Of a stretch of DNA of 64,000 nt, positions 31,166 through 44,981 are shown piece by piece; position 1 is the first letter of the stretch; each line of letters opens with the position of its first letter. The position numbers and the translations under genes are program-made. The stretch is from contig JAVHKY010000039.1 in assembly GCA_035079385.1 (NCBI GenBank), positions 1,302,001 to 1,366,000 of the forward strand, in the 5' to 3' direction. A model generated the notes under the pieces. That model saw nothing but the letters and a program-made list of their open reading frames with translations, did not search any database and was not told the origin of the DNA. The DNA is from Aspidiotus rigidus. Taxonomy: Eukaryota > Arthropoda > Insecta > Hemiptera > Diaspididae.

Positions 31166-34100
31166 TAGCACAAGGAGTCGAAATTTTTCCATATTTTTGG
31201 CTGGTCATCAAAAAAAAGAAAAAAAAAAAAAAAAAAAAAAAGAAAGAAAAACTATAGAACAGGTTCCCTGTCAAAATTAAATAGTAATTTTGACATACCA
31301 AAGTTTGGGCCGTATACTAGCTAACCAGGCTAAGAGCATGGTTTCAAATACAGCGTAGTAGGCTTGTACTACGTGGAGGAAGAGGATGAAAACAAACCAT
31401 GAGTTTTTCCTTTGGCTTTTTTCTTGGTAACTTGTTCAACCACGAACCAATGAAAACGCTGGATATTTTAAAAATAAATAATTTATTTTGTATCACACAT
31501 TTACATAGAAAAAATAACTATTCATAAACAATACAAGTCAAATGGAGGTACTCAAGCTGTCGAGTAACCTAAAAAGTCATCAGAAGTCATCAGACACTTA
31601 CATTGGGTACAGACTTTGTTAATAGTACATAATTACAATCAGGTTCTGATTTTAAAAAGCTTTGCGTGGATTGGTCAGTTGTCTAGCAGACCAGCATCTT
31701 TTTCCTTAGAATTTATAAAATTATCAAAGAGATGAATATTTTGGAACTTGATCATTTCAAAAATTTATCAATCTTCAACAGATAACAATACCGAGAAAAG
31801 AAAATTGTTCGAGCTATGCGCTCAAAAAGTTGCGAGTACGCTAACAATGAGCATCTCATCGAGATATTTGGATGCTGTGTCGCATCATTCTTTCTTCATG
31901 TTATTTTTTCTATAATTTCATGTTCTTAATTTTTAAATGTTTTTAAAACAAATAGAAATTAATTGCAAAATAACATTCAGTCTATTTTCTGACCAGACAG
32001 TAGTAGAGAACACAAAATATGAAAGATTGGAAGAAAATTAATTCAAGAGAATTGTTGTTGTTAGGGATACAAAAACAATTTTTTTTTTTTTTTTTTTATT
32101 TTAACGAGTTTTAAAACAACTAATAGGTTATTGGATGAATAATTCTTGGTGCTTCAAAGTTTTCACCTACATAAATTTTTCATTTTGTCTTGCAAGTTTT
32201 CTTTTTTTTTTCTCTCTTTTGAATGCATAATAATTTATTGCAAAATTTATCAACTGAATACTCAAAACGTACTCAGTGCTTGATAACTCGACCATAAATT
32301 TAAACTTTCAGTTTGACATGAAAACTTTGATCATAAGTCTATGCAACCAATACTTCAGAGACAGAGCTTCTAAACAGTTTACAGATTTACAAGGCATTTG
32401 CTTAAAAATAACAAAAATGTAAACATGTATCTATGAATACAAGTTAAAAAAATACATTTCTGCTCTCCAAAAATAATGGAAAATAAGTTTGGTTGATAAA
32501 ATATTTTTTATCATAATATTCAGTGTTAGTAAGTATAATATCAAATAGGTTTATTTGTATTATTGATAAATAAAAATTCTTGAAAAAAAAAAAAAAAATT
32601 CACTGCTGCTGGCTGAATACCTATTCATACGTAATTCTACGTGAATGGATTTTAGCAATAAACAGGCTCAAGGTTAAAAAGAAGAAAACGGATCACAGCT
32701 GGACAAAAAAAATCACAGGATGGGTTGTTGATATTCTGTTTATAGAAGTAGTTTTCAAAGAAATTCATTACGTAGTATAAGTAGAAGCAGTAAGAACAAT
32801 ACCTATCTGATGGCGTAAGTGAGTTGTTTATAGTGTAGTCTTAAAATTTACAAGCAAGTGTAAGGGTTTATATAATTATTTTTGTGAATAGGAGAACGTG
32901 ATTTTTGGGTAAGTTTTGGATTTCATGAGTATTGAAAAAGAGAATTATAATATTCCTAGAAAGCTGCGGAGCAGAGTCGGATTTGAATATATTGCTATAG
33001 GTACTACAGTTCTCTTATAATATAATATGCTTATACCAATTGTATCAAAAATCTGAGAGCCATTATGTTGTTAGTAAAGTTGTGCACCCATTATTTAAAC
33101 TTTGGAGTAATCAGATTGGACTGATTTTCACATAATATGTTAGAGAGTGGATTGAGAAGTACGCATATTCCAAGTTTCAAATGAAATACTTATTTTGAGA
33201 TATATTAATACTTGAGTTCCAAGTTTTCAAATATTTTTAAAAAGAATAAAAGTCAACTTCAAAATAACATGTGTCAACTTTCTCACAAGACAAATAGCGG
33301 ATAAAAAATATGGACGATTAAGAAAAATTGAATTCAATAGATAAGAATTGTTTTATTGAACAAAGAATTTTTGGTTCTTCAAAATGATTTGTCTTACGTT
33401 TATGGAACATTTTAAATTGAAGAAAATCACATATTTTTACCCACATACCTAAAACAATTTTTCAATTTATCTTGAAATATATTCCGTTTTTCTCTTCCTC
33501 CTCTTTCAAATAATAAGGCAAATCACTTATAGCAAAATATCGTCAAAATTGAATGTACCTAACACAATCACTGTTTGAATACTCAAAACATTCACGCAAA
33601 ATGACAAAAAAGTGTTAACATGTTTTTATAAATATGATTTCAAAAAATACATAATAATACTCTGAAAGATTTTTAGTAAGGTGGTTATGATTCTAAGAAC
33701 CAGTACATCTAGACATGCGGAACTATTTCGCCAACTATAACTTGTATGCAGGCAAGATTGTACACTATTTGATGGTACAACTTGCAAAGTGGATCTACAG
33801 CGGAGACGAGGATTACAGTACTATAGCACGGCAGGATTCAATATTGTACGCCTACAATAGACATTGCTTGTAAAAGAGGAGCCTTGTCTACAAGAATACA
33901 AGAATGTGTGTGATTTTGAATGTGAAAGGACAGTTTACGCAGTTGCGTAAACAAAACCGACGCCGTCCTTGTTCTGGGAATTCGAAACTAAAAATCGAGA
34001 AATTTTTTCGTAATCTTTCTAAGAACCATCATATGACTTTCCGAATTATAACTTATAATGCCAATTAATTGCTGGAGAGCTCACGACTTGCTCACAGGTT

Positions 34101-36050
34101 TTCTTTAGGTCATCCACATCCGGCTTATTCATCAATACCAGGTATACATGTATATGCAGAATTAACAGCTGGTCAGAGAAATCTGCTTAAAATCCTTCTG
34201 GATCAGATCGAGTCAAAATTATCGACAATCATGCTTTCAACTGATATGTCACTCGAAAGCCTGAGTAGTCAAATGAAGCTAAACGATTGTGTATTGGAGC
34301 GCCATCAATAATCATGATGGGATATTCAGAACCCAAAGCTTTCTCATACGCATTAATATTTGTTGAAAAGAGTTCACGTTAAAATTTCTCCTCTTGAATA
34401 TTATTCAAATGAATTATTTTGTGTCTAACTAGGATGACCAACAATTGGACATCGTCACTTTTATCGTTATCTTTCATAGACCTGTATTTCGGATGCTATT
34501 GGCGTGTACAGATTTTCTACATCGACGAGTGGTGAAGCTCATTTGAAAATGAAGAGTTTTTTCCAGTGATCAAGTTTGATGATGCTGGAGGCAACAACTT
34601 CCAACGCTTGTTTGGATGCTAGCTGGTGAGAAAATTGAAAATACGAAGTGCAGAGATATCTCTCAACAGCTCCACAATGAAATGATCCTCAATTCGCCAC
34701 CAAAACTTCCAACGCAAAACCAATGATTACTCGATACTCAATTGTAGGGCATACAGAAGAGTTTTCATGGATTGCCAAATCTTCACGAAAGAAAACAAGA
34801 AAAAAATGTTGGAATTTTCACGAAATAACTACACTCGATAGATTTATTAATTCACTCACCAGCATAGAGGTAATTGCGAACTGGACAAGGTCAACCGGCA
34901 AGGCATGATCAACAATTTTTTGTATAGTAATTTGGCACGATCAAAATTCATTGCACGCCTCTTCAACCATACACAGATTCGCCTCTGAGTCAATTGAACT
35001 GATCTCTTTGATTGCATTCTTGACCCTGAGGCATAAGGCAAGAATAATATTTTTAGCATCAAATTATTTCACTAGAGAATCACATTTCTTTGTGTGCACT
35101 GGTGCTTACCTTTTCAGCGACTTCTCGATGAAATTCAATTGACAATGTGGACAAGTTATTGACATGCGAGATAGTGTTCCACCAAAGTCAATCCATCACT
35201 GCGGGCATATTGAAAAGATGGCCAAAGTTCTCAGCATTTCTAGTGAAGTTGTAAGTAGGTTACATGAAACCAGCATGGAACTCTCTAATGGGATCATCCA
35301 TTCTTCACGAAGATTCCAAAATTAGCTTCGGCATTATGTTGGGCATGAACAGCTACGGTATTTGCGATAGATCTCTTTTTCTAAAATTCTACTTTTTCGG
35401 TTGCAAGGCTGCGTTACATCTGAAATAAAAACAATAGAGATGAATAACATTTATTATGAAAATTTAGAAAATAGCCGTAAGTTTCAATACGGGTAAAAAA
35501 AACAATGCGGTAAGAGAGCGAGAGAGAGGCTGACAACATAAGAGCCGTTCAAAACACGGACGCCAGTGTAGAGCGGGAAATTCTCTTTTAGATACTACCT
35601 ACTTCCGTTCCAAAAAAATTCACAAAATTACCAACTTTGGGGGTCTATAAAAATTGCAGATAAGAAAATATGGGGATTTTTTCGGGGCCCTATTCAAGAT
35701 TTTTCCATGGCCCCTGAGAAAATTTCTCTCTACTTATCTTTTCTTAAACTTTGACACGAGATAAGTCCTATCATATGAATTTTCTCTGCTATATTTTATT
35801 TTCAATTTACAGAAAAATTGCGATTTTAAGAGGGTCCATTAAGGAAAATTCCGGGTCGTTGGGTCCACTTTGTAAAATCCAGGACTTTCCGGGATTTTAG
35901 AGTTTTCCAGGACCAGTAAATACCCGGCAAATTTTGGACAATGGCGACAGGAATGGCAGAATCTTGAACAAAAGCGAGAGACGATGACCCGTCCGAACTT
36001 GGTTTAGAATTAGGAACCAAAATGCAGAGAAGATTCATTAAAAAATATTT
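31166..36050. other. Gene-poor AT-rich DNA
   Basis: Long A and T runs (31,205-31,242; 32,080-32,098; 32,584-32,597), no preserved domains, and many short unsupported frames. Around 34,300-35,300 there are broken minus-strand traces that might be an old coding sequence, but none could be named. Confidence 0.5.
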
Positions 36051-36340
36051 GCAGTCCTCTTAAGCAGAGTTGCAAAGCTAACTGAAAGCTGAAAGTCTGA
36101 ACCCAAAAGCTAGAGAATTTTTGAAAAAAAAAAAAAAAAACTGAAAGCGGAGAGCCCCGAATAAATCCCAATATTGGAAGCCAACAGAATTTCAATAAGA
36201 GAAAAAACTAGAAGCCGAAAGCTAGAAGCTCAATGCTGAAGAATTTTAGGATAAAAATATGAAAAGTTGAAAGCAGGAAGTTCTATATTATTGAGGAATG
36301 AAAGCTGAAACCCAAAAGCCTTTCTAACTCTACTTATAAG
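36050..36340. repeat. Repeat unit of aagctgaaagc / agccgaaagct phrases
   Basis: Dense repeats like those at 18.9 kb and 21.7-22.0 kb, with loosely inverted outer parts (gcagagttgcaaagc at 36,064 and an inverted aactcta near 36,333). Probably another member of the AGAGCATTGCAGC-end family. Confidence 0.4.
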
Positions 36341-37650
36341 AACACAAATTCCACCTTCAAAAAGTGGTACATATCATAAAAACTTACATGTGTTGGAACC
36401 AATAGTGACGACCAATCCAACCAAAAGTGTATAAGGTTCTGCCGCCATGCTAGATTGTCAGATTTTCTTGATGTCTTCTTGTAAATTACAGTATTAATCA
36501 TGTAACAATTGAAACTCAATATTGACGACCTTTATGTTGATTTAATATTACGCACAAAAATAGTTGGTGAAAAACAATTGTTTACGTAGGCTACATAATT
36601 CTACATAAAAAATTATCCATTTCAACATAAAAATCTTTTAGAGTTACTTGAAATTATATTTTTAGTTTAAAAGAAAAAAAGTAACTTTTCCATACTATAA
36701 TCATTTCTAATTTTTTATGTAAAAGAGAAGTTCACGATGAACTCTATGCAGGTTGAACATTACGCACAACCAGTAAAAACAAATCATTTACACAAATGAT
36801 TCTACTTGTACATAAAAAAATTATCAATTTCAACATGAACAATTTTTCCCATTTTTTAAATTTATTTTTTATTTAAAACAAGAAAACTCTCTTATCCTTA
36901 CAATAATCATATAACTTTTTATATAGAAGAATAAAATTTTCTTATCCATATTTCAATCATTTTCTTTTTTTTTTTACAAAAGATAAATATGTGCAACAAA
37001 CTTTACGCTGGTTCAACATAATTATGTACAAGTATGAAGCAACTGATTGATTATGAAATTTCAATTATAACGCAAAATATTTAATTTATTAGAGATGATG
37101 AGACAAAAAATATTATAACAAAAAAATGTAAAAAAAAATTGATTTTCAAGTTTGATAAGAGGGTTATTGTAGCTAATTACCATACTTTACCTAATGGAAA
37201 TAAACAAGAATAGAAAAAAATGTGTTTTGTTTTCTTATGAAGAGATACACTTTTCAAAATTTCTTTTGTATCTACACTTTGGATCACATTTTCAGGATCC
37301 ATGGTAAGAAAGCTAAATCTATTGTGAGCCCAACATTTACTACACATGTCTTTAAATTGATCAAAAGAAGATAAATCAGAAACATGTTCTAAATAAATTT
37401 GTTTTAAATTCACCAAATCCATTTTAAACAACAGAAGCATATTGAAATTTTCTCTTATACCAGATTTTTTTTGGAATTTTTGAATAACTCTGAGTCAAGT
37501 AATATGAAGAATTATTACTAGTTATGTCTGGAATGTTGAAAATGAGCAGCTATTTTATTTTGATAATCAGCCAAACAGTCATCAAAATATTAAAATTGAA
37601 TCTGATAGAGTTTTTGAAGGAGGTTGTAAAGTATCAATGTAGATATCTAT
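36341..37650. other. No gene recognised
   Basis: Strongly AT-rich. The 87-codon minus-strand frame 37,177-37,440 has no recognisable motif and no splice support. Confidence 0.5.
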
Positions 37651-37654
37651 TGTA

Positions 37655-37965
37655 TGTTCTGCGCCAGTGTGCGCCAGCATCATTTTTAGAGTGATTTTTC
37701 AAGTTTTTGAAGACAGTTTTAAAAATGAGAAAATTGAGAAAAAGTGAAAATTTGGTAGAAAAATTCATAATATTTGATTAAAATTTGAAGACATGTATGT
37801 TCTACGCCAGTGTGCGCCAACGTTGTTTTTAGGGTGATTTTTCAAGTTTTTGAAGACAGTTTTAAAAATGAGAAAATTGAGAAAAAGTGCAGATTTGATA
37901 GAAAAATTTATATATTTTATTAAAATTTGAAGACATGTATGTTCTACATCAGTGTGCGCCATCAC
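37655..37965. repeat. Tandem repeat, ~143 bp period
   Basis: Units start gttctgcgccagtgtgcgcc (37,656), gttctacgccagtgtgcgcc (37,799) and a shorter gttctacatcagtgtgcgcc (about 37,941); a related gttctgcgccagtgct is at 38,135. The first two share a long segment with tttttcaagtttttgaagac and gagaaaattgagaaaaagtg. Confidence 0.8.
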
Positions 37966-38169
37966 CATTTTTCTATGCGCCAAGCTCATTTTCTAACCCT
38001 AAAAAAAAATCATTAATTTCCCTAATTCTTTAAAAGAATTGTCGAATTTCTCTAATTCTTTGGAAAATTGTCAAATTTCCCTAATAAAAATCATCCAAGG
38101 TACAGGTACCCAGTAAAATTCATCATTGAAGGATGTTCTGCGCCAGTGCTATTTTTCTACTTATGCGCC

Positions 38170-40114
38170 AAACTCATTTTTCAGTCATCGAAAAAATCCT
38201 AGAAATCCTATAATTTTCCATACTGAATATTTAGCTGTTTTCAACGCAAATATGAATCATTTCACCTTATTTTTTATTCCACAGTCTTATCATGAAACGG
38301 ACTAACTCGTCCACTAATTGACAAAAAAAGTAAACACATGGAGATTTTCGTTCACTTCATTTCTTCCGTCGTGATTAACATACGAAAAAAAGAGAGGCGC
38401 TTCTCAAACTCGAGTTCCACTATCGATGTGACTACTACTAAAAAATCAAAAGCCGATGCGCACAGTCTCCCGATTGGTATTCACGATGCCACACGGATAA
38501 AAAAATTTGGCAAAAAATACCCGAAATAGTTAGTGTAAAACTGTGACGGAATTTGAGTTCGTCATAAAATACTATTTAATAAGAGGAATATTACCAAACA
38601 GATCAGGAAATTATAGATGATATTCCCGCTCCAAAGGTAATGGATTTTTACTAAACTGTTGGTGAAATTGATAATATGGGTTGGTATTGTCCGACGTTGA
38701 GGTTAGGAAAGTTGTACTGAATTCTGTAGCATACGTTTGATTCTTATCCATTACTTTTCTTTAAATTTGTGCACTCAATTTTTACCAAACTGTTTAGAAA
38801 ATATTAAATCTTGTTTATTCATTTCAGCTAAACTGTTATACGTATTATATTGATTTTTTTTTCACTATTTTTACCAAACTGTTCAGTAGATACTGAATCT
38901 TGTTCATTCATTTTAATCGAAGTGTTTTACATTATAGTAAAAATTTTTCCTCAATTTTTACGGAACCGTTCCGTATAATAATCTTCATTTTTGCAGTATT
39001 ATTCACTGCCCGTTGTTTGGCAAATATTCCTATTATTTCTATAAGAATTGCTACCAAATATTGATGAATAGGCCTAATTGCGCACCAGGTAAGTTTCCTG
39101 TCGATGTTACTAAATCGAATTATTAAGCCACACTGATACACAGGTGCGGGTACAAGTAGTAATAGCATAAATGAGTTTGTTCAAATGATGTAGCGTAGCC
39201 AAGATTCCCTTCAGTAGCGGTCGAAACTATCTAAGAAAATTTCTAGCATAATAATCAACACCACGTCGACATATAAAAACTTTATTCAAATCTAATAAAA
39301 TGCGAGGACGCAAGTGAAGAAGAAATCGGTCCTTTACATCCTTTCCGTTATGACGTTATAATAATAATAATAATTAGAGTTAGGATCAGCCGGTTTTTCT
39401 CAAATGATTTCCTTTGAGCACAAATCAAAAATAATGAAAGATGAGCACGATTTAGGGTGTAGGGATGCCAGGAAAAAAATTTTATTTCACCGAAAAATAC
39501 CGAAAACAGAATAAACACCGAAAATGCACTTTTCCACCGAATAAAACCGAAAATTGGCTTAAACGTCCGAAAATTCCTGAAAAGCTAATGGCAACGCGTG
39601 AAATGAGACAGTATGACACGTGTTCAACTTGAAATACTCGAAGTACATTATTTCAGAATGCCGATAACGCGATAACGCATGTAAGAAGGTGACTAATACG
39701 TAGTTTATTGCACTGCGTGAGTATGAAGGTATGTTCAAGTACGTGCAGGTGAAATGTATGAAGAGAAAAAAATTGATTTTCATCCATTGTGATGGACTGC
39801 AAAGGTAGAGAATTGGAAAAAACTACTAAGTTCACTTTTACACGAAAATAAAGTATTTAATTAAACAGAGTATCGTGGAGACGTTGTAATTTAGCGAGAT
39901 TAAAATGTGAAGTGAATTATGGTCAAAAATCGATTTACAAAGTAACCGCGTATTGGGCGTGTCGGAGGAAATGATACCGTTAATTATGATCTAAAATTAG
40001 TCTATTTACATCTTATTGAACTAGTTCGTATATTTCTCGGAATCCGATGATTTACATATTTTATTGTATTTACGATTAACGGTATAATGTGTATGATGGT
40101 TTGTTGTGATATTA
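38170..40114. other. No gene recognised; short repeats
   Basis: Contains accaaactgtt phrases spaced through 38,650-38,930, a TAA microsatellite near 39,358 and ccgaaaa-type simple sequence at 39,490-39,570. The part next to 40,114 may belong to a retroelement LTR split by the Harbinger insertion (see findings). Confidence 0.4.
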
Positions 40115-40382
40115 GAGAGTTTTCGCAACACCGACGTAAACTTACGGTAAGTCATTTACCGTAAATTACCGTACTGAAAAACGTTAAACTCGCGCATGCG
40201 CAAAAATAAAGGACGAAGTACCGTAAACAAGATCATTTTTGTTTCACGAACACAAAGTCAACAAGTTTTTTATGATAACCTAGGCCTAGTTTGCTGCTGA
40301 TAATATTATTTTTAATAGTTCTTGATGGAAAGAGAATCATGTTTAGAAATTTATTCTAAAATAAGCAATATGCTATAGTATC

Positions 40383-41759
40383 ATGGAAGAACTATTGGAC
40401 TTGGCAGTCGAAGGCTTAATTTCGAATACTGAACTTGCAGACGCCCTATTAATAATTAATTCGATTCCGCCAGAACCCATCAGAATCAGATCCGATAAGT
40501 TTGGGAGGTTTGACATTGATGAGTGGACTGACGAAGAGTGCATGCTATTTTTTCGCTTTGAGAAGAACGATATTGAAGACCTAGTTCAATTATTGAATAT
40601 TCCTGAGGAAATCAAAACCTCAGATAGACATTCAACCACTGGTGAGTTTGAGTTTTGATTTTTAGGATAAAATTCTACATTCAGGAATACAAACATGTTT
40701 TTCAACTGTCTCAGGATTAGAGGGTTTGTGTATCCTCTTACGACGACTTGCATATCCGAATAGATTATTCGATTTACAGCCCCTGTTTGGTCTCTCCTCG
40801 CCATACATATCAAGGATCTCGAATTCCGTTTTAAAAATCATTCTCAACAATAAAGAACACCTAATAGACGATTTGCGAAATTTACAATGGTTGAGTGAAG
40901 GAAGGATGCAATACTATTCGAATGCCATTGCAAGGAGAGGAGCTCCTATTCATAACTGTTGGGGCTTCATAGATGGAACTTGTCGTCCAATATGCAGGCC
41001 AGGAATTGATCAGAGATCATATTATTCAGGTCATAAGAAGTTTCACTGCCTGAAATATCAGGGTATGTACAACTTCATTCATTTTTTTTTTTAAATTTAG
41101 TAGGAAGAAGTAGAAATAGTTAACAAAAATCTCTTCACGCAGACGGCTGGGACCAAACCTACTAGACAATTTTATCCTCATATTTCTAATTTTTCCTTCT
41201 AAATTACAATTTCTCGTAAACCTTTACACTTCATTTAAATTCTTCCGTTTTGTACATCTAACTTACATAAAAATCTTGTTTCCTACTTAATCATCAAGGT
41301 ATTGTGTGCCCGGATGGCATTATAGTGAGTTTGTCGGGACCATTTCACGGCCAGAGACACGACGCAGGTGTCTTACAAATGTCGCACATTTATGAGCAAT
41401 TACAAGCCAAGGCTAAGTTTGGAGCAGATAGCACGTTTGTAATCTATGGCGATACTGCATATCCAATGAGAGAACTAATTTGTCGACCATACCAACGCAG
41501 AAATGCTACTCGCATCCAGGCTAATTTCAATAAATCAATGAGTTCTGTTCGCGAAGCTATTGAATGGTCGTTTGGAAAGGTGACACGAACATTTGCATTT
41601 GTGGATTTCAAGAAGAACCAAAAAATTTTACTTCAATCAGTCCCGGAAATGTATAAAGCAGCAGTGATACTTACCAATTGTCATACGTGTTTATACAGCA
41701 GTCAAACTACCTTATACTTCGATGTAGATCCGCCCACCTTACAAGAATACTTGTCTTAG
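40383..41759 (+). CDS. PIF/Harbinger transposase, three exons
   Basis: Exons 40,383-40,641, 40,715-41,062 and 41,299-41,759 join in phase with GT-AG introns to give 355 residues, a normal Harbinger length. The DDE motifs are visible: GFIDGTCRPICRPG (first Asp) followed by YYSGHKKFHCLKYQ, then FVIYGDTAYP (second Asp) and SVREAIEWSFGKV (Glu). It is a nuclear transposase that in this superfamily works with the Myb-like partner encoded at 43.7-45.0 kb. The phases and the motif order support the exon model; no internal stop or frameshift is seen, so it may be functional. Confidence 0.9.
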
Positions 41760-42660
41760 CCTTTCACCTACTCATTTCGTTTAATTTTAATTCTCTTGTT
41801 CAAGGAAAGTAAATTAGAAGAATAATATTGATTTTGCAACTTTTATGTTCTATCTGTTGTGAAACAGTACGTCTCTACCTATTTTTATGAATCACAAATG
41901 TAATAAATATGAATAGTCGAGCCCACAATTCTTCATACTTAGGCTACATGTCTTCATGGTGGTTGAACCAGCTGGTACTTTGGAATAAACCCCTTTCCCC
42001 CTAGAAGAATACTCTCAATCATTTAATGTAGGTATTTACATTCACCTGATGACAAAATGTATTTTCAAAGATTTGTTTGTTTGTTTTCTTTTTTTTTTTT
42101 TTCCGAATAATCAAAAAGTTGTTTTCTGAACGTGCGTAATGTATCATTTTTGTATCAAGAAAAGTAGTCATTCGTCTTAAAATCATTAGAATAAGTAAAT
42201 TCATCAGTATTAGGAGTTCATACATTGAATTAATAAATCGTAGTTCACAAAGGTTGAAGCAAATGAGAATAAATTCTAGTAAATTTTCTAGATATGAGAC
42301 AAAAACTTGAAACAGTCGAATTTGAATCGAAAGATTAAAATGTTTGAGCTACCGGTACAAAAAGAAAAAAGGAAAAAAAATTCTTATCACAGAAAGAAAC
42401 AAATAAAACATTTCATGAAATGCGAAAAAAAAATTGCATTACTTACAATAAAAAATAAAAGATGAAATAAGTTTACACATCAGCCTACAAAGTAGAATCA
42501 TGAAGAGGAAAAATGAACACTTGGAAAAGAAAATGAAGAGATTGAACGCTTACCTATAAGTAACTTTGTTGAAATTGCGAACACATTTACAATAAAACAA
42601 AATAAGTTATACTTCTAAATATCTTCATAAGTTGCAAAAAGGGATGAAATACTTAAGTAC
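41760..42660. other. Non-coding interior of the Harbinger element
   Basis: AT-rich with several A/T runs (for example 42,088-42,102 and 42,426-42,433). No frame or motif is recognised. Confidence 0.5.
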
Positions 42661-42689
42661 AAGCGATCAAAACGACTTATGAATCAAAC

Positions 42690-43499
42690 TTGAAGTCTGA
42701 TGTATTTGAAAAATTTCAGGAATATTATAATCTAGTTAAAAATCTTGTCAACTGCCCGTTACAGGAATTGTGTTGCGGTAATGGTTCAGAATATCTAAAT
42801 GAAAGTTTCTATCAAGCTGCAAAAAGTCAAGGATTTCGAATTGTGATATGTCCAGCTTATTACAACAGAACTGTTATGGATCGAGTTCGATGTCTACAAA
42901 AGGAATCAAAATTGGAAAGAAAATATTGGCCAGAACTGGTGGATACTGCTTGCTATATTGGAAATCGTTTATTAAACCGTTCAACCCGAGAATGGAAAAC
43001 ACCGTTTGAAATATTTATGGGTCAAAAACCAAGCGCTAAAAATTTGAGAATGTATGGGTCAAATGTGTTTGTAAGAATACCCGATGAAAAGACTCAAGAT
43101 GATAAATCGGTCAAAGAAAAGTTGGTTGGATATTCAGAAGTTGGATACACAGTTCTTATCAATGGAAACGTCAAGGTTTATCGAAATGTTCAGTTCATAG
43201 AACCTGATTCTGGTTATGTTATCACGCAAATAGATGAAGACGAAGAGAAAATGGAAACTGATCGTGACGAAAGTTATAATGAAAACTTGGAAGATGAAGA
43301 GGAAACAAAACTCAAACGATCAAAACGAGTTACTACTAAGCCAAGATGGCATGATGATTACATTCTGTATACAAATTTTGCTAAAATTGAAACCCCAGAA
43401 AATTACAAAGAAGCTGTCGAATGCAATGATGGTGAAAGTTGGCGTAAGGCAATGAAGAAAGATGTGTACTTATTTGATTTACAAAGAGATTCACATTAG
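42690..43499 (+). pseudogene. Copia integrase-RT fragment inside the Harbinger element
   Basis: 269 open codons correspond to the second half of a Ty1/Copia integrase. GNGSEYLNE resembles the second catalytic block, the usual PYTPQQNGVAER block is degenerate (PAYYNRTVMDRV, without the Glu), then YWPELVDTACYIGNRLLNRS, TPFEIFMGQKPS, LRMYGSNVFVRIP and KLVGYSEVGYTVL; it ends in an acidic linker and the start of the RT (ESWRKAMKKDV). No gag, protease, RT core or LTR is present. Either an old truncated insertion or captured cargo of the transposon; the long open frame is unusual for dead sequence. Confidence 0.75.
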
Positions 43500-43669
43500 A
43501 AGAGATAAAAAGTACAAATAAACAGGTACTAGTATAGATATCTACCTGAAACACCGGAACGGTGAACAAAACATAATATCTATTTGGATTGCAAAAACTA
43601 GAGCAGAAAAATAATCAGAAGAAATAATCAAATTACGAAATATAATTTCGGCTCATTAGAATCATTCGA

Positions 43670-44981
43670 TTAACTACTTTTTCTAAATTCAACGACAGTT
43701 TTCATTAAATCAACATATATTCGCCGCTGTTCAGCCTCTGCCAATATCCGCTCTTTCCGCTCTTCCATCTCTAGTTTCAGTCTCGCTTCTCTCTCTTTTT
43801 CCTCCAACAGAAATTTTTTTTTTTCAAATTCAAGTTTCTCTCGTTCAAAAATTAATTTTTCTTCTTCAAGTTTAATTTTTTTTGTTTCGAGCTGTTGCTC
43901 ATTATTACTTTTTTCGCGGAGAAACTCAATGGCGTAGACAGATTTTTTATTTTGCGGTCGCCTTGTATGAAATTTATGTTGGCCTATGCTTTCTCGAATA
44001 TCAGGCTGGGCGCTTACTGCTGTTGCAGAAGATTCATCATTGTTTCGAAGGGCGCTTACTGGTATTGCAGAAGATTCATTGTTGTTTCGAAGGGCGCTTA
44101 CTGGTATTGCAGAAGATTCATTGTTGTTTCGAAGAGCGCTTACTGGTATTGCAGAAGATTCATTGTTGTTTCGAACCTCGCCCGTTGATTGATCCGAATC
44201 GTTGGCAGTATTAATTGTGAGAACATCAGGTGATTGGGAAACGTTTTCCACAACAACTGCTGGTTCGTCGTTATCACCCACAGAATTTGAAGATATTTGA
44301 GAACTTTGAAGTGTATCATCACCTATGAATGTTTCGTCATTATGAAACTTAATTCGACCGACTACCCTTAACTTATATGAAAAAAAAAAAAAAAAAAATG
44401 ATTTTAGAAGTTACCTCCAAGTGGCGTCAACAAGAATGAGTCGTTATCATCATTGTGTGCATGATAGAACCATTCGTAGTCATAATTATATTCACAATTA
44501 CGCTCATCAGCACGTACATTCAGCTCTAGCCTTAATTCCAATCAAGGTTTCGTCATCACACTTTGTAGATGTACTGCAGGTAGATGGCCCTGGTAGATTT
44601 GATTTCGATTTTGGTTTATTTTTAAGATTTGCTACATCCTGCGTAAGTTCCTGGAGTAACATGTTTTCTTCTTTGGTTCCAGATCTAGAAGTCAGAGATT
44701 GGAATGATCAATTTCTTTCAAATAAGTCATAGGCTTATCTGACTTGCTTTCACTTACTTTTTTGGCTCACAACGCCCATCATTTGACTCGAACGATCGTA
44801 TGAGCAATAGGAGATGGTCTTTTACCGACCTAAGAGAAAACTTTTTTCCTGATTCTTTTCTAACATTTTCGAGAATCGTCTCATATTTCGAAGGGTTTTC
44901 GAAGGGATTGTTGTTTAGTACGCATTGAAGTAAAATAATATCGTCTCTGATGCCGAATCTCACTCGAGTAGTTCTTGCCAT
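43670..44981 (-). CDS. Myb/SANT-like Harbinger helper protein, with a probable frameshift
   Basis: Minus-strand exons are proposed at 44,981-44,758, 44,684-44,415 and 44,322-43,670, all with GT-AG borders. Exon 1 (MARTTRVRFGIRDDIILLQC...FSLRSVKDHLLLLIRSF) is the Myb/SANT-type helix region found beside Harbinger transposases, which carries the transposase to the DNA ends. Exon 2 starts ENMLLQELTQD; the frame must shift by one base around 44,530 to continue into a Tyr/Asp-rich stretch and splice to exon 3. Exon 3 has four 14-residue repeats (SALRNNNESSAIPV) and ends in a long charged coiled coil. The frameshift suggests this copy of the gene is damaged or my exon border is off. Confidence 0.65.
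44010..44178. repeat. 42 bp coding minisatellite, about four units
   Basis: Units begin cgcttact at 44,011, 44,053, 44,095 and 44,137, in frame with exon 3 of the Myb-like gene, so each unit adds 14 residues. The inner three are nearly identical, which points to recent expansion. Confidence 0.85.

Noticed and set aside
34290..34420. Minus-strand trace reading IMIIDGAPIHN, like a DDE transposase block
   Set aside because: Only one motif-like stretch is open, stops surround it, and no second or third catalytic block could be found.
37177..37440. 87-codon minus-strand ORF
   Set aside because: No domain, no paralogue in the window and no splice context; consistent with chance in AT-rich DNA.
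39360..39376. TAA microsatellite
   Set aside because: Too short and common to be of interest.
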